A DNA stretch of 60,347 nucleotides. Origin: Pseudomonadota bacterium (lineage in GTDB: Bacteria; Desulfobacterota; Anaeroferrophillalia; Anaeroferrophillales; Tharpellaceae). Below, in pieces: positions 55,840 through 60,347 of this stretch (position 1 is its first letter; each line of letters starts with the position of its first letter). The DNA is taken from the NCBI GenBank assembly GCA_011049115.1, contig DSCM01000113.1, positions 1 to 60,347 on the forward strand. Reading direction: 5' to 3'. The position numbers and the translations under genes were made by a program. Below the pieces are notes generated by a model that saw only the letters and a program-made list of their open reading frames with translations, had not been told where the DNA came from and searched no databases.

Positions 55840-57666
55840 TTGAGCAACCGCAGCAACCTCAGAAATATCGCCATCATCGCCCATGTCGATCACGGCAAAA
55901 CCACGCTGGTCGATCGTCTTCTGCAGCAATCCGGCACCCTGGGCCGACGCGACCGCGGCAAGGAACGCATCATGGACTCCAACGACCAGGAACGGGAACG
56001 GGGCATCACGATCCTCGCCAAGAGCACGGCGATCAGCTGGCATGATTACCATATCAACATCGTCGACACCCCCGGTCATGCCGACTTCGGCGGCGAGGTT
56101 GAACGCATTCTTTCCATGGTTGACTCGGTCCTTTTGCTGGTAGACGCCGTCGAGGGACCCATGCCGCAGACCCGTTTCGTCACCCAGAAAGCCTTTAAAG
56201 CGGGTCTGAATCCAATTGTCGTCATCAATAAAATCGACCGCGAGGAAGCACGGCCGGACTGGGTGGTGGATCAGGTTTTCGATCTTTTCGGCCGCCTGGG
56301 AGCAACCGATGAGCAACTTGATTTTCCCGTGGTCTACGCCTCGGCGGTGACCGGGGTCGCCGGTCTTGAAATGAATGCCCTGGCCTCAGACATGACCCCG
56401 CTCCTGCAGCTGATCGTCGACCGGGTCAAGCCTCCGGCGGTTGATCCCGACGGGCCGTTTCAGATGCAGATCTGCGCCCTTGATTACAGCAGTTATGTCG
56501 GGGTTATCGGGCTGGGACGAATTCAGCGCGGTCGGATTCAGGGCAATACCCCGATTGTCGTCATCGACCGCGACGGCGGTCGATGCAACGCCCGGATTCT
56601 CACGGTCATGGGGCACCTCGGCCTGGAACGCACCGAAATCAAGGAAGCCCTGGCCGGAGATATCATCAGTATCAGCGGGGTTGAGGGACTGCAGATCTCG
56701 GATACCCTCTGCGCCCCGGATCGCCCCGAGGCCCTGCCCCCGTTAAGCATCGACGAACCCACGGTCAGCATGACCTTTCAGGTTAACGACTCGCCCTTTG
56801 CCGGACTCGACGGCAAGTATGTCACCAGTCGCAATCTCAAGGATCGCCTCGAACGGGAACTGATTCATGACGTCGCTCTGCGGGTAGCGCCGGGCAACAG
56901 CCCGGATCGTTTTGTGGTTTCCGGCCGGGGTGAACTGCATCTTTCCGTCCTGATTGAAAAGATGCGCCGCGAAGGTTACGAGATGGGGGTTTCCCGACCG
57001 GAAGTCATCATTCGGGAGATTGACGGCATCAGACAAGAACCTTTTGAGATGCTGGTTATCGACTGCGAAGAGCAGCATCAGGGCGGAGTTATCGAAGCCC
57101 TGGGGCAGCGCAAGGCGGAACTGACCAATCTCAGACTCGACGACAAGGGTCGGGTGCGGCTTGATTTCACGGTCCCGTCACGCGGGCTGATCGGTTTTCG
57201 TTCCCAGTTCATGACCCTGACTTCGGGCAGCGGCATCATGAACCACATCTTCGACCATTACGGCCCGCGCCTGGCCGGCGAGCTGGGCAGCCGGAAAAAC
57301 GGAGTGCTGGTCTCCATGCTGCAGGGCAAGGTGCTGGCCTATGCCCTCTTCAACCTGCAGGAACGCGGCCAGCTTCTAATCGGCCCCAACGTGCAGGTCT
57401 ACGAGGGCCAGATCATCGGCATTCACTCCCGCGGCAACGACCTTGCCGTCAACCCGACCAAAGCCAAGCAGCTCACCAATATTCGAGCGGCGGGCTGCGA
57501 TGAGAACATCATCCTGACTCCGCCGATCAACTTTTCCCTGGAACAGGCGCTGGAATTCATTGACGAAGATGAACTGGTCGAGGTCACTCCCAGCCAGATC
57601 CGCCTGCGCAAACGCATGCTCAAGGAAGTCGACCGCAAACGCGCCGGGCGCAAACGCGAAGCATAA
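55840..57666 (+). CDS. typA: Ribosome-associated GTPase TypA/BipA
   Basis: A 608-residue translational GTPase involved in stress responses and 50S assembly. The G motifs [50 protein letters not shown] and [18 protein letters not shown] are complete. The C-terminal part has [20 protein letters not shown], typical of BipA. The start is a TTG at 55840, with AAGGTAAGG upstream. An intrinsic terminator follows directly. Confidence 0.96.
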   Translation: MSNRSNLRNIAIIAHVDHGKTTLVDRLLQQSGTLGRRDRGKERIMDSNDQERERGITILAKSTAISWHDYHINIVDTPGHADFGGEVERILSMVDSVLLLVDAVEGPMPQTRFVTQKAFKAGLNPIVVINKIDREEARPDWVVDQVFDLFGRLGATDEQLDFPVVYASAVTGVAGLEMNALASDMTPLLQLIVDRVKPPAVDPDGPFQMQICALDYSSYVGVIGLGRIQRGRIQGNTPIVVIDRDGGRCNARILTVMGHLGLERTEIKEALAGDIISISGVEGLQISDTLCAPDRPEALPPLSIDEPTVSMTFQVNDSPFAGLDGKYVTSRNLKDRLERELIHDVALRVAPGNSPDRFVVSGRGELHLSVLIEKMRREGYEMGVSRPEVIIREIDGIRQEPFEMLVIDCEEQHQGGVIEALGQRKAELTNLRLDDKGRVRLDFTVPSRGLIGFRSQFMTLTSGSGIMNHIFDHYGPRLAGELGSRKNGVLVSMLQGKVLAYALFNLQERGQLLIGPNVQVYEGQIIGIHSRGNDLAVNPTKAKQLTNIRAAGCDENIILTPPINFSLEQALEFIDEDELVEVTPSQIRLRKRMLKEVDRKRAGRKREA

Positions 57667-57668
57667 AA

Positions 57669-57704
57669 AAAAGCCGGGGGAAACTCTTTTCCCCCGGCTT
57701 TTTT
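57669..57704. terminator. Bidirectional intrinsic terminator between typA and rhlE
   Basis: AAAAGCCGGGGG and CCCCCGGCTTTTTT form a perfect stem of about 12 bases with a 10-base loop, flanked by A and T tracts on both sides. It terminates typA on the plus strand and the converging DEAD-box gene on the minus strand. Confidence 0.95.
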
Positions 57705-57720
57705 CAATTAAGGCAGCAGC

Positions 57721-59040
57721 TTAAAACGCCCTGGCGCTCTGGGGCCGGGAGGAGTTGTTTCCGGAAGCGGCTCGAGGCCTGCGTTCGCCACCCTGGCGCC
57801 GCGCATCGGAGCGGACGCGACCGGTCCCGGATTTAAATGAGGCTCCGCCTCCAGAGCGCTGCGGCCCCCGCCCGCGGAAACCAACCAAGGTTTCTTCGTT
57901 GACATCATCCGGGTTCTGCGCAAAACCTTCAATAACCTTCACCGTGATCTTGCGACCTAAAAGACGCTCAATCGGGCGCAGAAGTTTTTCCTCATCGGCG
58001 CTGACCAAAGAGACCGCCCGACCGCTGCAGCCGGCCCGGCCGGTGCGGCCGATACGATGAATATAGTCCTCGGCAACGTTGGGCAAATCAAAATTGACCA
58101 CCTGGGGAAGCTGATCGATATCAAGACCACGGGCCGCGATATCGGTCGCCACCAGGATACGCAGACCACCTTTTTTGAACTCCGTCAGGGCCCGGGTTCT
58201 AGCCGCCTGACTTTTGTTCCCGTGAATCGCGGCGGCTCCGATGCCGTTGGTTTCGAGAAACAGGGCCAGACGATTGGCGCCGCGTTTGGTCCGGGTAAAA
58301 ACCAAGGCCCGTTCCCAGGCTTCATCCCTGATCAGCTGCGCCAGCAGCTGCCGCTTGGCCTTGAGACCGACCGGATGAATTACCTGCTCAACCTTCTCCG
58401 CCGCCGTGTTGCGCCGGGCTACCTCGATCATTTCCGGCTGGTTCAGCAGGCCATCGGCCAACTGCCGGATGTCATCGGAATAGGTCGCCGAAAACAGCAG
58501 ATTCTGTCTTTTAGCCGGCAACAGCTTAAGAATCTTTTTGATATCGTGAATAAAACCCATGTCAAGCATGCGGTCGGCTTCATCCAGAACCAGAATTTCA
58601 ACCGCCGCAAGATCCAGGGTTTTCTGACCGACATGGTCGAGCAGGCGGCCCGGGGTCGCCACCAGGATATCGACGCCGCGGCGCAGTCCCTCAATCTGCG
58701 GATTGATCCCAACCCCGCCGAAAATAATCAGGGAACGCAACGCCAGATGCCGGCCGTAAATCGACATCGATTCCCCGACCTGGGCGGCAAGCTCGCGGGT
58801 CGGGGCCAGAACCAGGCAGCGAGGACGCCGGCCGACACTGCGGCTTCCTCCGAGAAGCTGCAGAATGGGCAAGGCAAAAGCGGCGGTTTTACCGGTTCCG
58901 GTCTGGGCGCCCCCCATCACATCACGGCCCTCAAGAATCACGGGAATAGCCCGTTCCTGAATCGGGGTCGGCACCGTATAACCCTGATCGGCAACCGCTT
59001 GTAACAATCCGGGTTCTAAACCCAGTTCAGCAAATAACAT
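57721..59040 (-). CDS. rhlE: DEAD-box RNA helicase RhlE-type
   Basis: A 439-residue helicase with Q motif [14 protein letters not shown], motif [31 protein letters not shown] box [32 protein letters not shown] and the C-terminal [11 protein letters not shown] basic low-complexity tail (Arg/Gly/Ser) of about 60 residues is likely to bind RNA. GGAG lies about 9 bases before the ATG at 59040. It unwinds RNA in ribosome assembly or mRNA decay. A long, structured upstream region may regulate it. Confidence 0.92.
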   Translation of the reverse strand: MLFAELGLEPGLLQAVADQGYTVPTPIQERAIPVILEGRDVMGGAQTGTGKTAAFALPILQLLGGSRSVGRRPRCLVLAPTRELAAQVGESMSIYGRHLALRSLIIFGGVGINPQIEGLRRGVDILVATPGRLLDHVGQKTLDLAAVEILVLDEADRMLDMGFIHDIKKILKLLPAKRQNLLFSATYSDDIRQLADGLLNQPEMIEVARRNTAAEKVEQVIHPVGLKAKRQLLAQLIRDEAWERALVFTRTKRGANRLALFLETNGIGAAAIHGNKSQAARTRALTEFKKGGLRILVATDIAARGLDIDQLPQVVNFDLPNVAEDYIHRIGRTGRAGCSGRAVSLVSADEEKLLRPIERLLGRKITVKVIEGFAQNPDDVNEETLVGFRGRGPQRSGGGASFKSGTGRVRSDARRQGGERRPRAASGNNSSRPQSARAF

Positions 59041-59535
59041 ATAAATCCAACTCCAAAAATTCCTCCGCGCTCATTCGGCAAACAGCCCTTAATCTTTTGA
59101 AGAACCGCCCCGAATGCAGGATTGACAGATAATAAACAACGCCGCCGACCGAAACCAACCCGGCTCCGGTAACCGTAAAAGTGACAGAGATCGGAAACCC
59201 TGCTATCCATTTTACCAACCATAAAAAAAGACACCTGGGAGCAACTGAAAAGTCCTCTCAAGTGTCTTTTCATTTTCTGGTTTCTGCCGCCGAAAGCTCA
59301 AAATAACAACTGCGCGAGCAATTCTTCGCCTCCAGACGATGACTTATAACGTAAAGGCGCGGAAATGTCAACTCTTCATCCCGGCTCAGCTTTATCCAGA
59401 ACCGGGAAAAAGCGGTTGACAGTTGCGACCGCCTCCTATAATTTAGAAGACAGGTAAGAACGCGCCAATACTTTCTTATCGCAAATAAAGATCGCTCCGC
59501 AAGCCTCAGGCACCAGTCTTGGAAGGAGTTCAAAC
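59041..59535. other. Divergent gap between rhlE and the CBS-domain gene
   Basis: About 500 bases without a supported gene. An imperfect inverted repeat at 59226-59270 starts AAAAGACAC, ends GTGTCTTTT and has further inner pairing (TG-CA, GAG-CTC), giving about 17 paired bases. On the minus strand it would sit about 190 bases inside the possible leader of the helicase gene. The promoter of the CBS gene is at 59416-59442. Confidence 0.55.
59416..59442 (+). promoter_or_regulatory. Promoter for the CBS-domain gene
   Basis: A consensus TTGACA (59416-59421) and a consensus TATAAT (59437-59442) are separated by 15 bases, slightly short of the usual 17. They lie about 94 bases before the CBS-domain gene start. 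Confidence 0.7.
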
Positions 59536-59985
59536 ATGAAATACGCACAGGATATCATGACCACCCCGGTAATTACGGCAACCCTGGACACAGGCATCAA
59601 GGAACTGGCAAAGTTGTTGGCCGACAAGCGCATCAGCGGCGTTCCGGTAGTCGACAAAGACGGCGCCTTATTGGGAATCGTGACTGAAACCGATCTTTTA
59701 TTCACCGAAAAACCCATGCATATACCAACCTTTTTCACCATTCTGGACGCCGTGCTCTATTTTGAAAATCCCTTCAAAATGGACATGGAGCTAAAAAAAC
59801 TGACCGCCAGCACCGTCGCCGACCTGTACAGCCGGGATTGCCTGACGGTCAGCCCCTCGACCCCGACCGGCGAGATCGCCGAGTTGATGCTTTCCCGAAA
59901 GATCAACCTGCTGCCGGTGATTGACAACCAACGCAAGGTTGTCGGCATCATCAGCCGAACCAACATGCTTTCCCTGATCTCCTGA
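59536..59985 (+). CDS. Two-CBS-domain protein
   Basis: A 149-residue protein made only of two CBS domains: IMTTPVITATLDTGIKELAK with GVPVVDKDGALLGIVTETDL, and CLTVSPSTPTGEIAELMLSR with LLPVIDNQRKVVGIISRTNM. Such stand-alone pairs bind adenine nucleotides and act as energy sensors or regulators of other proteins. AAGGAG lies 7 bases before the ATG. No partner gene is adjacent, so its target is unknown. Confidence 0.9.
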   Translation: MKYAQDIMTTPVITATLDTGIKELAKLLADKRISGVPVVDKDGALLGIVTETDLLFTEKPMHIPTFFTILDAVLYFENPFKMDMELKKLTASTVADLYSRDCLTVSPSTPTGEIAELMLSRKINLLPVIDNQRKVVGIISRTNMLSLIS

Positions 59986-60347
59986 GATCACTTGCCGCAG
60001 ACGAAAAGCGATGACCCTCGGAGTTCTTCGTTATGACTGAAACGCGTCGCCGCGCCCTGCTTGAGACTGAGTGGCAGCCGGCAGGCCCTACAGACAAGCA
60101 GCTTGGCGACCGCCCCCATACCTGCATGATCATAAAAACCCTAACCATCTCATTCCGGCTGACAACCACCGCCCTCTGAGCCCTTTTCGCGCCCATGCTG
60201 TCCGCGAGTTGCCTCCCGGGGGAACTTAAGCCTATTGGACTCATACTCTTTTATCGAAGAACTGGGGTTACGTGTTTAGGACGAAGTTGATCGCCAGGTT
60301 GCCACCCCAGGTAGTCAGCGTGAACGCCTGACTTTCTGGGTAAGCCA
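59986..60347. other. Terminal stretch with no supported gene
   Basis: About 360 bases to the window end. Short frames exist on both strands, for example a 48-codon plus-strand frame from the ATG at about 60033, but none has a ribosome binding site and family features together. The minus-strand frame over 59951-60244 runs into the CBS gene. It may be the edge of a feature outside the window. Confidence 0.4.

Noticed and set aside
59951-60244. Minus-strand frame of 97 codons at the window end, possibly a mobile-element remnant
   Set aside because: It overlaps the CBS gene end, has no ribosome binding site or transposase motif, and no terminal repeats were seen.

Overview
The window looks like chromosomal DNA of a Gram-negative deltaproteobacterium (Desulfobacterota sensu lato). 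The reasons are the gene order ffh-rpsP-KH-rimM-trmD-rplS-rnhB-yraN, an F1Fo operon that opens with two b-type subunits and lacks subunits a and c, a liv amino-acid transporter, a long Mrp-type antiporter cluster, and outer-membrane biogenesis genes. No rRNA, tRNA, CRISPR array or convincing insertion sequence was seen. A finer taxonomic call is not supportable from sequence alone.

Layout. (1) Positions 79-7525, minus strand: a 'GAK system' type cluster with a PHP-like protein, two or three amphi-Trp-type small proteins, a PhoU-phosphotransferase fusion, an ATP-grasp enzyme, an HprK-related kinase and a CofD-like protein. The ATP-grasp and HprK-like genes and one small gene are open. The other five carry four in-frame stops (TGA, TAG, TAA, TAG) and three single-base frameshifts. 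Reconstructed, each becomes one full-length protein, so the locus looks freshly decayed, or else badly sequenced only here. (2) 8057-8848, plus: exonuclease III. (3) 8858-17072, minus: one compact run of small coiled-coil protein, HD hydrolase, livK-livH-livM-livG-livF, leucyl aminopeptidase and a glycosyltransferase. LivG carries a hydrophobic insertion of about 135 residues inside its ATPase domain. (4) 17496-22570, minus: the SRP/ribosome-maturation operon. (5) 22720-30125, minus: UvrD/PcrA helicase, ClC channel with CBS domains, GlmS and GlmU. (6) 30230-36389, minus: ATP synthase F1 plus b, b' and delta.

(7) 36681-44511, plus, divergent from the ATP synthase: a ten-gene Mrp/Mbh-like antiporter operon with an MrpE-MrpB fusion and three large antiporter-type subunits. 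(8) 44585-46525, minus: a lipoprotein with a periplasmic-binding fold. (9) 46902-48279, plus: gatC and mtnA. (10) 48417-49928, minus: a lipoprotein that appears to fuse BamD-like TPRs to an LptA-like domain. (11) 50063-52565, plus: radical SAM protein and RtcB RNA ligase. (12) 52733-55540, plus: membrane sensor with PAS, degenerate GGDEF and EAL. (13) 55840-59985: typA (plus), RhlE-type DEAD-box helicase (minus) and a two-CBS protein (plus). The last 360 bases hold no gene I can support.

The strongest leads are the membrane insertion in LivG, the localized decay of the GAK cluster, the BamD-LptA fusion, and the MrpE-MrpB fusion inside an unusual antiporter operon. All family assignments come from reading motifs by eye; no database search was run.
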